64,000 nt of DNA from Ruminococcus gauvreauii (GTDB taxonomy: Bacteria > Bacillota > Clostridia > Lachnospirales > Lachnospiraceae), in contig NZ_CP102290.1 in assembly GCF_025151995.1 (NCBI RefSeq), forward strand, positions 3,410,001 through 3,474,000, written 5' to 3'. Position 1 is the stretch's first letter. The number at the start of each line of letters is the position of its first letter. A model generated the notes under the pieces. The model was given only the letters and a program-made list of their open reading frames with translations, made no database searches and had not been told where the DNA came from. Below, one piece after another: positions 8,215 to 17,084 of the stretch. Position numbers and translations under genes: made by a program.

Positions 8215-9011
8215 TGATACTGGATGAAATTATAGCTGCGAAGCGGCAGCGGCTAAAACAACATAAGCGGGAAACGGATGAGGAAACAATGCGGCGGACG
8301 GCGTATAAGCTGGCGGATGAGGGAGAGCGAAACGGACATCTCTTTTACCAGGCACTCGCCAAACCGGGACTTTCCATCATCGGGGAGTTTAAGAAGGCTT
8401 CTCCGAGTATGGGGGTCATCGATCATAAGATTGAACTGCTGGATAGGATCGATCAGTATAATGATGCGATGGATGCGATCTCCTGTCTGACGGAGGAGGA
8501 TTTTTTTCACGGCAGTGCAGAGATTTTTCAGAAGGTCAGATCGATGAGTGAACTGCCGATGATCCGGAAAGACTTTATCATTGAACCGTATCAGGTATAT
8601 GAGGCGAAAGTCATCGGTGCGGACGCCGTACTGCTGATCGCTGCGATACTGGATGATGAGACCATGAGAGAGCTGTATGAACTGGCGGAAAGCCTCGCGC
8701 TTGATGTTCTGCTGGAAGTTCACGATGAACATGAAATGCAGAGAGCTCTGAATCTGGGTGCCAGAATACTGGGTGTTAATAACAGGGATCTGAAAGACTT
8801 TACGATCCGGCTGGAGACGACAAAACGACTGACAGATATGGTGCCGCGGGACAGAATCCTGGTCTCAGAGAGCGGAGTGACGGGCGAGTCGGATATTCTG
8901 TATCTGAAGGACTGCCGGGTGGATGCATTGCTGATCGGGAGGGCTTTCATGGAGTCTGAGCGTCCGAAGGAGCTGGGAAGAAGATGGAAGGAGTTGTTTG
9001 CTGACACATGA
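8214..9011 (+). CDS. trpC: Indole-3-glycerol phosphate synthase
   Basis: Closes the ring of carboxyphenylaminodeoxyribulose phosphate to give indole-3-glycerol phosphate. A TIM barrel of 265 residues. The family signature 'GEFKKASPS' near 56-64 includes the catalytic lysine. 'CLTEEDFFHG' near 86, 'RKDFIIEPYQV' near 107 and 'GVNNRDLKDF' near 180 follow, with the phosphate loop 'SESGVTG' and 'LIGRAFM' near the end. It overlaps trpG by one base and trpF by four bases. Confidence 0.96.
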   Translation: MILDEIIAAKRQRLKQHKRETDEETMRRTAYKLADEGERNGHLFYQALAKPGLSIIGEFKKASPSMGVIDHKIELLDRIDQYNDAMDAISCLTEEDFFHGSAEIFQKVRSMSELPMIRKDFIIEPYQVYEAKVIGADAVLLIAAILDDETMRELYELAESLALDVLLEVHDEHEMQRALNLGARILGVNNRDLKDFTIRLETTKRLTDMVPRDRILVSESGVTGESDILYLKDCRVDALLIGRAFMESERPKELGRRWKELFADT

Positions 9012-9622
9012 AGATACCGGAAATTAAAATATGCGGACTGACAACGATGAAAGATGTGCGGCTGGTGTTGAAATATAAAGCGGAGTATGCCGGCGTGGTG
9101 ATGTTCTGTGAAAAGAGCAGGAGGAATAATACGATGGAAAATGCCTGGAAACTGGCAGCCTCCCTCGGCAGTCAGATCCAGAAGGTTGCGGTCTGTGAAT
9201 CGCCGACCAGAGAGCAGGTACAGATGATCGAGCACATGGGGTATGATATCCTTCAGGTGCACGGCGAACTTGGCCGGGATGTTCTGAGCGCGACAAGTCT
9301 CCCCGTATTTCGTGCGTATAATGTCGGGGGTTCGGATGAGGTGCAGCCGGAGCGCAGCGATAAGATTATCGCCTATGTACTGGATGGGGCGGTAGCCGGG
9401 AGCGGTGAGAAGTTTGAATGGAATGACATGAAAAGCTTTGACAGAGACGGGAAAAAACTGGTGCTCGCAGGCGGACTTACCGCAGACAATGTCAGAGAGG
9501 GGATCAGAGTGATGGCTCCGGACATTGTGGATGTCAGTTCTTACGTAGAACGAAAAAGCGGAGAAGGAAAAGACGAAGATAAGATCAGGAAATTTGTGGA
9601 AAGGGTACGGGAGAATGGATAA
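9008..9622 (+). CDS. trpF: Phosphoribosylanthranilate isomerase
   Basis: Converts phosphoribosylanthranilate to the open-chain ketose. A single-domain TIM barrel of 204 residues. 'IKICGLTT' at residues 6-13 is the signature with the catalytic Cys. The catalytic Asp lies in 'AYVLDGAV' near 122. 'LAGGLTADN' and 'DVSSYVE' form the phosphate-binding end; the latter is the usual DVSSGVE motif with Tyr in place of Gly. The ATGA overlap with trpC and eight-base overlap with trpB point to coupled translation. Its substrate is the product of TrpD, which is absent from this operon. Confidence 0.93.
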   Translation: MKIPEIKICGLTTMKDVRLVLKYKAEYAGVVMFCEKSRRNNTMENAWKLAASLGSQIQKVAVCESPTREQVQMIEHMGYDILQVHGELGRDVLSATSLPVFRAYNVGGSDEVQPERSDKIIAYVLDGAVAGSGEKFEWNDMKSFDRDGKKLVLAGGLTADNVREGIRVMAPDIVDVSSYVERKSGEGKDEDKIRKFVERVRENG

Positions 9623-10796
9623 ATATTACGGACAATACGGTGGACAGTTTGTATCTGAGACATTGATGAATACGCTTGCGGAACTTGAGCAGGCGTTTGA
9701 GGAGGCGATCGGTGATCCGGCATTTCTGAGAGAATATGAGTATTATCTGAAAGAGTATGTGGGGAGAGAGACACCGCTGTATTTTGCGCAGCGTCTGACA
9801 GAAAAATACGGACCCAGAATATACCTGAAGCGGGAAGATCTGAACCATACGGGAGCACACAAGATCAACAATGTGATCGGCCAGATCCTCCTCGCAAGAC
9901 GTATGGGAAAGACGAAGGTGATCGCTGAGACGGGAGCGGGTCAGCATGGTGTGGCGACTGCTACCGGTGCGGCGCTGTTCGGCATGGAGTGCACGGTTTA
10001 TATGGGGGCGGAGGATATCGAACGCCAGAAATTGAATGTGCTTCGCATGGAAATGCTGGGTGCCAGAGTGGTCAGTGTGACGTCCGGGAGCAATACACTC
10101 AAAGATGCTACGAATGAGGCGATCCGCAGCTGGGCCAGACTGGCAGAAGATACCTTTTATGTGATCGGATCAGCGGTCGGACCGCACCCGTATCCGAGGA
10201 TGGTGAAAACATTTCAGAGTGTCATCAGCCGTGAGGCCAGACGGCAGTTTCTGGAAAAAGAAGGCAAACTCCCGGATGTGGTTATAGCATGTGTCGGAGG
10301 GGGATCCAACTCCATCGGCATGTTCGCCGAATTTCTCGAAGATCCGGAAGTGAAACTGATCGGGGTGGAAGCAGCGGGACTCGGTATCGAGACGGGCAAG
10401 CATGCGAGTGCGATGGCGCTGGGGAAGCCCGGGACGCTGCATGGGATGCTGTCGTATCTTCTTCAGGATGAGAATGGGAACGTGCAGCTTGCACATTCTA
10501 TTTCTGCAGGCCTTGATTATCCGGGTGTCGGTCCTGAGCATGCATATCTCAAAGATACGAAAAGAGTGGAATATGTGTCTGTGACCGACCAGGAGGCGAT
10601 GGATGCGCTGATGGAGCTGTGCAGGCTGGAGGGGATCATTCCGGCGATCGAGAGCGCACACGCGCTTGCCCATGTATGTAAGGTGTCAAAGAACATGTCG
10701 AAGGATGAAAGCATCATCGTGTGTCTGTCAGGGCGGGGAGATAAGGATGTCCACACGATTTCGGATTATCTGGAAGGAAAAGATTATTTATACTGA
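9615..10796 (+). CDS. trpB: Tryptophan synthase beta chain
   Basis: Condenses indole with serine to tryptophan using pyridoxal phosphate. ATG 9615 is chosen over the longer frame because the protein then begins 'MDKYYGQYGGQFV', the conserved TrpB start, and the start overlaps the trpF stop by eight bases. The product has 393 residues. 'LKREDLNHTGAHKINN' near 78-93 contains the PLP lysine. 'ETGAGQHGVA' near 108 holds the catalytic Glu. 'CVGGGSNSIG' near 225 is the phosphate cradle. The sequence is of the TrpB1 type that pairs with TrpA, and trpA follows 11 bases later. Confidence 0.97.
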   Translation: MDKYYGQYGGQFVSETLMNTLAELEQAFEEAIGDPAFLREYEYYLKEYVGRETPLYFAQRLTEKYGPRIYLKREDLNHTGAHKINNVIGQILLARRMGKTKVIAETGAGQHGVATATGAALFGMECTVYMGAEDIERQKLNVLRMEMLGARVVSVTSGSNTLKDATNEAIRSWARLAEDTFYVIGSAVGPHPYPRMVKTFQSVISREARRQFLEKEGKLPDVVIACVGGGSNSIGMFAEFLEDPEVKLIGVEAAGLGIETGKHASAMALGKPGTLHGMLSYLLQDENGNVQLAHSISAGLDYPGVGPEHAYLKDTKRVEYVSVTDQEAMDALMELCRLEGIIPAIESAHALAHVCKVSKNMSKDESIIVCLSGRGDKDVHTISDYLEGKDYLY

Positions 10797-10807
10797 GGAG
10801 GTCAGCG

Positions 10808-11605
10808 ATGAACAGAATAGAAAACCATTTACAGAGACTGAACGAAAAAGGCGAGAAAGCGTTTATCACATATATGACGGCGGGCCTCCCTGATATGCAG
10901 GGGATGAAAGATATCATGCGGGCGCAGGAAGAGGCCGGCGTTGATATTATCGAACTGGGCATTCCGTTTTCCGACCCTGTCGCAGACGGTCCGGTGATTC
11001 AGGAGGCTTCGTACAGATCGATTCTGAAAGGGACGAACCTGAACTCGGTATTTCAGGCTGTCGGTGAGGCACGTGAGGAAGGGCTTGGCGTACCGATCGT
11101 ATTTATGATGTATTATAATACCATCCTGCATTACGGACTGGAGAAGTTTGCCGGACGGTGTGCCCAAATCGGGGTGGACGGCCTGATCATCCCGGATCTT
11201 CCGTATGAGGAACAGGAACCGCTGAAAAGTGCACTGATGAAGGTGGAAGGAGCTCCGGTGATTATCCAGCTCGTATCACCGCTGTCCAGGCAGAGGATTC
11301 CCATGATTCTGGAAGAGGCGCGGGGGTTCGTGTACTGCGTTTCGTCAATGGGAGTGACTGGCCAGGAAGCAGCGTTTTATTCGGAAGTCGCAGCGTACTT
11401 AAAAGAAGTGAAACGCGTATCCTGGATTCCGGTGATGATGGGATTCGGGATTCGGGAAGCATCCGATGTGAAGATGGTTGCGGACACGATCGACGGGGCA
11501 ATCGTCGGTTCGCATTTTATCAGGCTTCTGGAAGAGAGTCAATACGATACGGACACGGTGAAAACATATATTCGTACCTTTAAAGAAGAACTGAATAAAA
11601 TGTAA
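10808..11605 (+). CDS. trpA: Tryptophan synthase alpha chain
   Basis: Cleaves indole-3-glycerol phosphate to indole, which is channelled to TrpB. A TIM barrel of 265 residues. 'ELGIPFSDPVADGPVIQ' near 47-63 carries the catalytic Glu and Asp. 'GLIIPDLPYEE' near 126 and 'GFGI' near 215 are the other signatures. ATG 10808 has GAGGAGG 11 bases upstream. It is the last gene of the trp operon. No U-tract terminator is evident in the 80 bases before bioY. Confidence 0.96.
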   Translation: MNRIENHLQRLNEKGEKAFITYMTAGLPDMQGMKDIMRAQEEAGVDIIELGIPFSDPVADGPVIQEASYRSILKGTNLNSVFQAVGEAREEGLGVPIVFMMYYNTILHYGLEKFAGRCAQIGVDGLIIPDLPYEEQEPLKSALMKVEGAPVIIQLVSPLSRQRIPMILEEARGFVYCVSSMGVTGQEAAFYSEVAAYLKEVKRVSWIPVMMGFGIREASDVKMVADTIDGAIVGSHFIRLLEESQYDTDTVKTYIRTFKEELNKM

Positions 11606-11623
11606 ACCTACATAGATGGTAAG

Positions 11624-11652
11624 TTGACAAGTTGATTGTAAACTGATAATAT
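11624..11652 (+). promoter_or_regulatory. Sigma-A promoter of bioY
   Basis: -35 TTGACA at 11624-11629 and -10 TAATAT at 11647-11652 with a 17-base spacer. GATAAT two bases earlier is an alternative -10. The -10 falls inside the spacer of the BirA-type operator. Confidence 0.7.
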
Positions 11653-11666
11653 AAAATAGTTAACAA
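11636..11666 (+). promoter_or_regulatory. BirA-type biotin operator over the bioY promoter
   Basis: TTGTAAAC at 11636-11643 and GTTAACAA at 11659-11666 form an inverted repeat with one mismatch and a 15-base spacer. This matches the known Firmicutes BirA pattern (TTGTTAAC, 14-16 bases, GTTAACAA). The spacer contains the -10 element, so biotinyl-AMP-bound BirA would block RNA polymerase. Confidence 0.8.
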
Positions 11667-11686
11667 ATAAAAGGAGTGTACAATCA

Positions 11687-12271
11687 ATGAAAAAAAAGAT
11701 ATTGTCGACGAGAGATATGATCATGATCGGAATGTTTACGGCGATCCTTGCAGTGCTGTCTGTGCTGCAGATACCGGCGCCGTCAGGTGTACCGTTTACG
11801 CTTCAGACGTTTGTCGTCGCACTCTCGGGATATGTACTGGGAACGAAGCGGGGCGTTATGGTCATTCTGCTCTATATCATTCTGGGGCTTTCCGGGGTAC
11901 CCGTTTTTTCCGGGATGAAGGGCGGGTTTGGCGTGCTGCTGGGACCTACGGGAGGATTTATTATCGGTTTTCTCGGACTGGCAGCTCTGTGCGGAGCCGC
12001 ATTGCTGTACAGAAAGAAAACAGCCTGCGCGGCAGTCGGACTGGCGGGTCTTGCCGTCTGCCATATCTTAGGGGTATTCTGGTTCGCATTTCTCATGAAG
12101 CAGGGGATACCGGAGTCTTTTCTGCTGGTCAGTGCCCCGTATCTGGTCAAGGACCTCCTGTCGGTGGCGGGCGCATACGCTGTGTCAGGGCTGCTGAGAA
12201 AAGGGCTGTATCAGGCGGGATTCCGGGAACAGCCGGAGGGCAGAGGCATATTGAATAAGAATACAAAGTGA
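11687..12271 (+). CDS. bioY: Biotin transporter substrate-binding component BioY
   Basis: The S component of an ECF-type biotin importer, a membrane protein of 194 residues with about six hydrophobic helices. 'MIGMFTAILAVLSVLQIP' near the start, 'VPFTLQTFVVALSGY' near 36-50 and 'LGPTGGFIIGF' near 86 are the conserved BioY segments. No ECF A or T genes are adjacent, so it either shares the housekeeping ECF module or works alone. The BirA-type operator upstream supports the assignment independently. ATG 11687 has AAGGAG 13 bases upstream. Confidence 0.93.
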   Translation: MKKKILSTRDMIMIGMFTAILAVLSVLQIPAPSGVPFTLQTFVVALSGYVLGTKRGVMVILLYIILGLSGVPVFSGMKGGFGVLLGPTGGFIIGFLGLAALCGAALLYRKKTACAAVGLAGLAVCHILGVFWFAFLMKQGIPESFLLVSAPYLVKDLLSVAGAYAVSGLLRKGLYQAGFREQPEGRGILNKNTK

Positions 12272-12317
12272 GGTTTGTTTTTTTCAGGAAACATGACGAA
12301 TAAATTGCCCAAGCAAA

Positions 12318-12346
12318 TGGACATTGCGAATATTTGGTGGTATAAT
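12318..12346 (+). promoter_or_regulatory. Sigma-A promoter of the pyruvate:ferredoxin oxidoreductase gene
   Basis: -35 TGGACA at 12318-12323, a 17-base spacer and consensus -10 TATAAT at 12341-12346. It lies about 60 bases before the ribosome-binding site AAGGAGG. Confidence 0.8.
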
Positions 12347-12413
12347 AAAGCACAAAGTGACTATGGCAGGCAATTACAGTCTGTTCATACCAAATAAGGA
12401 GGAAATATAAGCA

Positions 12414-15400
12414 ATGGCAAGAAAGATGAAAACCATGGATGGTAATCATGCAGCCGCTCATGCATCCTATGCGTATTCCGACGTGGCAGCAATTTACCCG
12501 ATCACACCATCATCTGTTATGGCTGAAGCGACAGACGAATGGGCAACCCAGGGAAGAAAGAACATTTTCGGACAGGAAGTACAGGTTACAGAAATGCAGT
12601 CTGAAGCAGGCGCGGCAGGTGCAGTACACGGCTCTCTGGCGGCAGGTGCCCTGACGACTACATATACGGCATCACAGGGATTACTGCTGATGATTCCGAA
12701 CCTTTATAAAATTGCAGGCGAGCAGCTTCCGGGTGTGTTTAACGTATCCGCTCGTGCGCTTGCAAGCCATGCACTGTCTATTTTCGGAGATCATTCCGAT
12801 GTATACGCGTGCCGTCAGACAGGCTGTGCAATGCTTTGCGAGTCCAGCGTACAGGAAGTTATGGACCTGACTCCGGTTGCACACTGTGCGGCACTGAAGG
12901 GGAAAGTTCCGTTTATTAACTTCTTCGACGGTTTCCGTACCTCCCATGAGATTCAGAAAATTGAGACATGGGATTATGAGGATCTGAAAGATATGGTAGA
13001 TATGGATGCGATCGACGCATTCCGCATGAATGCGCTGAATCCAAATCATCCATGTCAGAGAGGTTCTGCGCAGAACCCTGACATTTTCTTCCAGGCAAGA
13101 GAAGCATGTAATCCGTATTACGATGCCCTTCCGGCGATCGTACAGGAATACATGGATAAAGTAAATGAAAAGATCGGTACAGACTATAAACTGTTCAACT
13201 ACTACGGTGCGGCTGATGCTGAACACGTGATCGTTGCAATGGGATCTGCCTGCGATACGATCGAAGAGACGATTGACTATATGCTGGCAGCAGGCAAAAA
13301 AGTCGGTGTCGTAAAAGTACGTCTTTACAGACCGTTTAGCGCACAGGCGCTGATCGATGCGATTCCGGATTCTGTAAAACAGATCTCTGTTCTTGACAGA
13401 ACAAAAGAGCCGGGTGCACTTGGCGAGCCGCTTTATCTGGATGTTGTTGCAGCACTGAAAGGATCGAAATTCGACGCAGTACCGATACTGTCCGGACGTT
13501 ACGGACTCGGTTCCAAAGATACGACTCCTGCACAGATCGTTGCAGTATTTGAAAATACAGAAAAGAAAATATTTACAATCGGTATCGAAGATGATGTGAC
13601 AAACCTGTCGCTGAAACTGGGCGCTCCGCTTGTCACCACTCCGGAAGGAACGATCAACTGTAAGTTCTGGGGACTCGGTGCAGACGGTACGGTAGGCGCA
13701 AATAAAAACTCCATCAAGATCATCGGTGATAACACAGATATGTACGCACAGGCATACTTTGACTATGATTCAAAGAAATCCGGCGGTGTTACGATGTCCC
13801 ATCTGCGTTTTGGTAAAAAGGCGATCAAGTCTACATACCTGATCAGACAGGCAAACTTTGTTGCATGTCACAATCCGTCTTATATTGATAAATACAATAT
13901 GGTTCAGGAACTGGTTGACGGCGGTACGTTCCTTCTGAACTGTCCATGGGATATGGAAGGAATTGAGAAGCATCTGCCAGGACAGGTTAAGAGCTATATG
14001 GCGAACCATAATATCAAGTTCTACGTGATCGACGGTATCAAGATCGGTAAAGAGATCGGACTTGGCGGACGTATCAACACGGTGCTTCAGTCAGCGTTCT
14101 TTAAACTTGCGAACATCATTCCGGAAGAAGAGGCGATCAGCCTGATGAAAGCAGCTGCAAAAGCTACTTACGGAAGAAAAGGTGACGCAATCGTACAGAT
14201 GAACTACGATGCGATCGACGCCGGCGCAAAACAGGTGGTAGAGATCCAGGTTCCGGAAAGCTGGAAGAATGCAGCTGACGAAGGACTTGCCATGACACAC
14301 GCAGAAGGCGGAAGAAAAGACGTCGTCGATTTCGTTAACAATATCCAGGCGAAAGTAAATGCTCAGGAAGGTAACTCTCTGCCTGTATCCGCATTTAAGG
14401 ACTATGTGGATGGTACGACCCCTTCCGGTTCTTCGGCGTATGAAAAACGTGGTATCGCAGTTGATATCCCGATGTGGAATCCGGAAAACTGTATTCAGTG
14501 TAACCGCTGTGCTTATGTATGTCCGCACGCAGTTATCCGTCCGGCTGCCATGACGGCAGAAGAAGTTGCAAATGCTCCGGAAGGAATCCAGACACTGCCT
14601 CTTACCGGTATGGACGGATACAGCTTTACGATGTCAGTCTCTGCTCTGGACTGTACAGGATGCGGTTCCTGTGTGAATGTATGCCCGGGCAAAAAAGGTG
14701 CGAAGGCACTTGCCATGGAAAATATGGAAGCAAATGCGGGAGTACAGAAATACTTCGATTACACAGTAACACTTCCGGAAAAAGAAGATGTAATTGCGAA
14801 ATTTAAAGAGGCTACTGTCAAGGGAAGCCAGTTTAAGACTCCTCTGCTTGAGTTCTCCGGAGCCTGTGCGGGATGTGGTGAGACACCGTATGCAAAACTG
14901 ATCACACAGCTGTTTGGTGACAGAATGTACATCGCAAACGCGACCGGATGTTCATCAATCTGGGGTAACTCTTCACCGTCCACACCTTACACGGTAAATG
15001 CGGCAGGAAAAGGCCCGGCATGGTCAAACTCTCTGTTTGAAGATAATGCTGAGTTTGGATACGGTATGCTGCTGGCACAGAATGCGATCCGTGAAGGCAT
15101 CAGGACAAAGATTGAGGATATCGTTGAGAACGGACAGAACGAAGATGTGAAAGCAGCCGGAAAAGAATGGCTGGAGACATACAGCTGCGGTGCAGCCAAC
15201 GGAGCGGCTACAGACAAACTGATCGCTGCCCTGGAAGCATGCGGATGTGATACCTCAAAAGAACTGCTGAAGAAGAAAGATTTCATGGCTAAGAAATCTC
15301 AGTGGATCTTCGGCGGTGACGGATGGGCTTATGATATCGGATTCGGCGGTGTTGACCATGTTCTGGCAAGCGGCAAAGATATCAACGTCATGGTATTTGA

Positions 15401-15956
15401 CACAGAAGTATACTCAAATACCGGCGGACAGGCATCGAAATCCACTCCGACAGGTGCGATTGCACAGTTTGCTGCCGGCGGTAAAGACGTGAAGAAAAAA
15501 GATATGGCGAGCATTGCAATGAGCTATGGCTATGTATATGTAGCACAGATCTCCATGGGAGCAGACTTCAATCAGACTGTAAAAGCGATCGCAGAAGCAG
15601 AAGCATACCCGGGACCATCCCTGATCATCGCCTATGCTCCATGTATCAACCATGGTATTAAGAAGGGGATGAGCAAAGCTCAGACAGAAGAAGAGCTGGC
15701 AGTGAAATCCGGCTACTGGCATAACTTCCGTTTCAATCCGGCACTTAAGGCGGAAGGTAAAGACGCATTTATCCTGGATTCCAAAGAGCCGACAGAAAGC
15801 TATCAGGACTTCCTGGACGGAGAGGTGCGTTATAATTCACTGAAACGTGCAAATCCGGAAAAAGCAGCAAAACTGTTTGCGAAATCAGAGGAAGAAGCAA
15901 AAGAAAGATATGATTATCTCAAGAAGCTGACAACTCTGTACGGAAGTGAAAAGTAA
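12414..15956 (+). CDS. nifJ: Pyruvate:ferredoxin (flavodoxin) oxidoreductase
   Basis: Oxidatively decarboxylates pyruvate to acetyl-CoA and reduces ferredoxin, the central step of clostridial fermentation. A single chain of 1180 residues, the standard homodimeric length. The N-terminal pyrimidine-binding domain starts 'AAAHASYAYSDVAAIYPITPSS'-like within residues 12-34. Two 4Fe-4S ferredoxin motifs, 'CIQCNRCAYVCP' near 691 and 'CTGCGSCVNVCP' near 747, precede the proximal-cluster Cys in 'CAGCGETPY' near 820. The TPP site is 'GGDGWAYDIGFGG' near 969 with 'NTGGQASKS' near 1002. Strong promoter, strong ribosome-binding site and a GC-rich terminator suggest a highly expressed single-gene unit. 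Confidence 0.97.
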   Translation: MARKMKTMDGNHAAAHASYAYSDVAAIYPITPSSVMAEATDEWATQGRKNIFGQEVQVTEMQSEAGAAGAVHGSLAAGALTTTYTASQGLLLMIPNLYKIAGEQLPGVFNVSARALASHALSIFGDHSDVYACRQTGCAMLCESSVQEVMDLTPVAHCAALKGKVPFINFFDGFRTSHEIQKIETWDYEDLKDMVDMDAIDAFRMNALNPNHPCQRGSAQNPDIFFQAREACNPYYDALPAIVQEYMDKVNEKIGTDYKLFNYYGAADAEHVIVAMGSACDTIEETIDYMLAAGKKVGVVKVRLYRPFSAQALIDAIPDSVKQISVLDRTKEPGALGEPLYLDVVAALKGSKFDAVPILSGRYGLGSKDTTPAQIVAVFENTEKKIFTIGIEDDVTNLSLKLGAPLVTTPEGTINCKFWGLGADGTVGANKNSIKIIGDNTDMYAQAYFDYDSKKSGGVTMSHLRFGKKAIKSTYLIRQANFVACHNPSYIDKYNMVQELVDGGTFLLNCPWDMEGIEKHLPGQVKSYMANHNIKFYVIDGIKIGKEIGLGGRINTVLQSAFFKLANIIPEEEAISLMKAAAKATYGRKGDAIVQMNYDAIDAGAKQVVEIQVPESWKNAADEGLAMTHAEGGRKDVVDFVNNIQAKVNAQEGNSLPVSAFKDYVDGTTPSGSSAYEKRGIAVDIPMWNPENCIQCNRCAYVCPHAVIRPAAMTAEEVANAPEGIQTLPLTGMDGYSFTMSVSALDCTGCGSCVNVCPGKKGAKALAMENMEANAGVQKYFDYTVTLPEKEDVIAKFKEATVKGSQFKTPLLEFSGACAGCGETPYAKLITQLFGDRMYIANATGCSSIWGNSSPSTPYTVNAAGKGPAWSNSLFEDNAEFGYGMLLAQNAIREGIRTKIEDIVENGQNEDVKAAGKEWLETYSCGAANGAATDKLIAALEACGCDTSKELLKKKDFMAKKSQWIFGGDGWAYDIGFGGVDHVLASGKDINVMVFDTEVYSNTGGQASKSTPTGAIAQFAAGGKDVKKKDMASIAMSYGYVYVAQISMGADFNQTVKAIAEAEAYPGPSLIIAYAPCINHGIKKGMSKAQTEEELAVKSGYWHNFRFNPALKAEGKDAFILDSKEPTESYQDFLDGEVRYNSLKRANPEKAAKLFAKSEEEAKERYDYLKKLTTLYGSEK

Positions 15957-15976
15957 AGACGTAAAACAATAAAAGG

Positions 15977-16018
15977 GCGGCCGCCTGTGATTTTTAAAAG
16001 TCATAGCGGCCGCTTTTT
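15977..16018 (+). terminator. Rho-independent terminator of nifJ
   Basis: GCGGCCGC arms at 15977-15984 and 16006-16013, with an inner CTGTGA/TCATAG stem, followed by TTTTT. Confidence 0.92.
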
Positions 16019-16048
16019 GCGTTGTGATGACAGGCAGAGAGGGAGTTT

Positions 16049-17017
16049 ATGATACACTCATTTAATTTTACCAACGTAGACGATGAACTTGCGCGTTTCG
16101 GCGGAGCTGAGCAGATGAGACAGTTCGCGGAGGCGCATGGCTGTTCCGGGATTGAACTTCAGATATACCAGGACCCGGCGAAAGGGTGGCTGGATGGAGA
16201 GCTGGTGCAGGGGATCCATCTGTCCTTCTGGAATAACTGGATGGATCTGTGGGCCGGAAATGAGCACGGACTGCTGGCAGAGTTCGGTGATATGAAGACC
16301 GTGGAAGAATACTACGGCGGCATATCGCGGGAGGCAATCATCAGGAAACTGAACCGGGAACTGAATCTGGCATCTGAGCTGGGGGCAAAATATGTAGTCT
16401 TCCACGTATCAGAGATTACGATTCCGCAGTCATACCACCGGAGGTTTGCCTATACGGACGAAGAGGTGATCGATGCCTCCTGTGATCTGATCAATATGCT
16501 GATGGAAGACAGAGAGCCTTCCTATGAATTTCTGATGGAAAATCTCTGGTGGCCGGGTCTGAATTATCAGCGTCCGGATATGGTAAAACGCCTGCTGGAA
16601 GGCGTAAGGTATGAAAAGAAGGGACTGATGCTGGATACCGGGCATCTGATGAACTGCAATACGGGTCTGCGCACGCAGGAGGAGGCTGTGCAGTACATTT
16701 TCCGGATTCTGAAGATGCAGGAAGATATTCTTCCCTATATCCGCGGAGTGCATCTCAACGCCTCCCTTTCGGGAGAATACGTGGAAGAAATACGGGGGAA
16801 AGAACCCGCTCTCGCGGAAACCTACTGGGATCGATGGTGTCAGGTGTTTGCTCATGTTTTTCAGATGGATCAGCATCAGGCATTTTATGATCCGGGTGTG
16901 CTGGATTTGGTTCAGTACATTGCACCGGAGTACCTGACGCATGAGCTGATCAGCAGGGATCTTGATGAACTCGGGCGCATGATCGACCGCCAGCAGAATG
17001 TGATACGGAGCCGGTAA
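16049..17017 (+). CDS. Sugar phosphate isomerase/epimerase-like TIM-barrel protein
   Basis: The product has 322 residues and looks like the xylose isomerase-like/AP endonuclease 2 superfamily. Its pattern includes 'GCSGIELQIYQDP' near 31, 'LGAKYVVFHVSE' near 113, 'FLMENLWWPG' near 160, 'GLMLDTGHLMNC' near 192 and 'GVHLNASLS' near 235. These give the His, Glu, Asp and His residues that usually bind the divalent metal at the barrel mouth. Relatives isomerise or epimerise sugars or inositol derivatives. It stands alone between two terminators, next to a LacI-type regulator and a sugar ABC operon, so a role in the same catabolism is plausible. The substrate is unknown. Confidence 0.75.
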   Translation: MIHSFNFTNVDDELARFGGAEQMRQFAEAHGCSGIELQIYQDPAKGWLDGELVQGIHLSFWNNWMDLWAGNEHGLLAEFGDMKTVEEYYGGISREAIIRKLNRELNLASELGAKYVVFHVSEITIPQSYHRRFAYTDEEVIDASCDLINMLMEDREPSYEFLMENLWWPGLNYQRPDMVKRLLEGVRYEKKGLMLDTGHLMNCNTGLRTQEEAVQYIFRILKMQEDILPYIRGVHLNASLSGEYVEEIRGKEPALAETYWDRWCQVFAHVFQMDQHQAFYDPGVLDLVQYIAPEYLTHELISRDLDELGRMIDRQQNVIRSR

Positions 17018-17034
17018 ACCGGAGGTGCAAAATG

Positions 17035-17080
17035 AACAGCAGATTTCTCAGTAATTATTAAAGAGAAAGCTGCTGTTTTT
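17035..17080 (+). terminator. Terminator after the TIM-barrel gene
   Basis: CAGCAG with TTTCTC pairs with GAGAAA and CTGCTG, followed by TTTTTG. It lies just before the convergent LacI-family gene. Confidence 0.8.
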
Positions 17081-17084
17081 GTAA

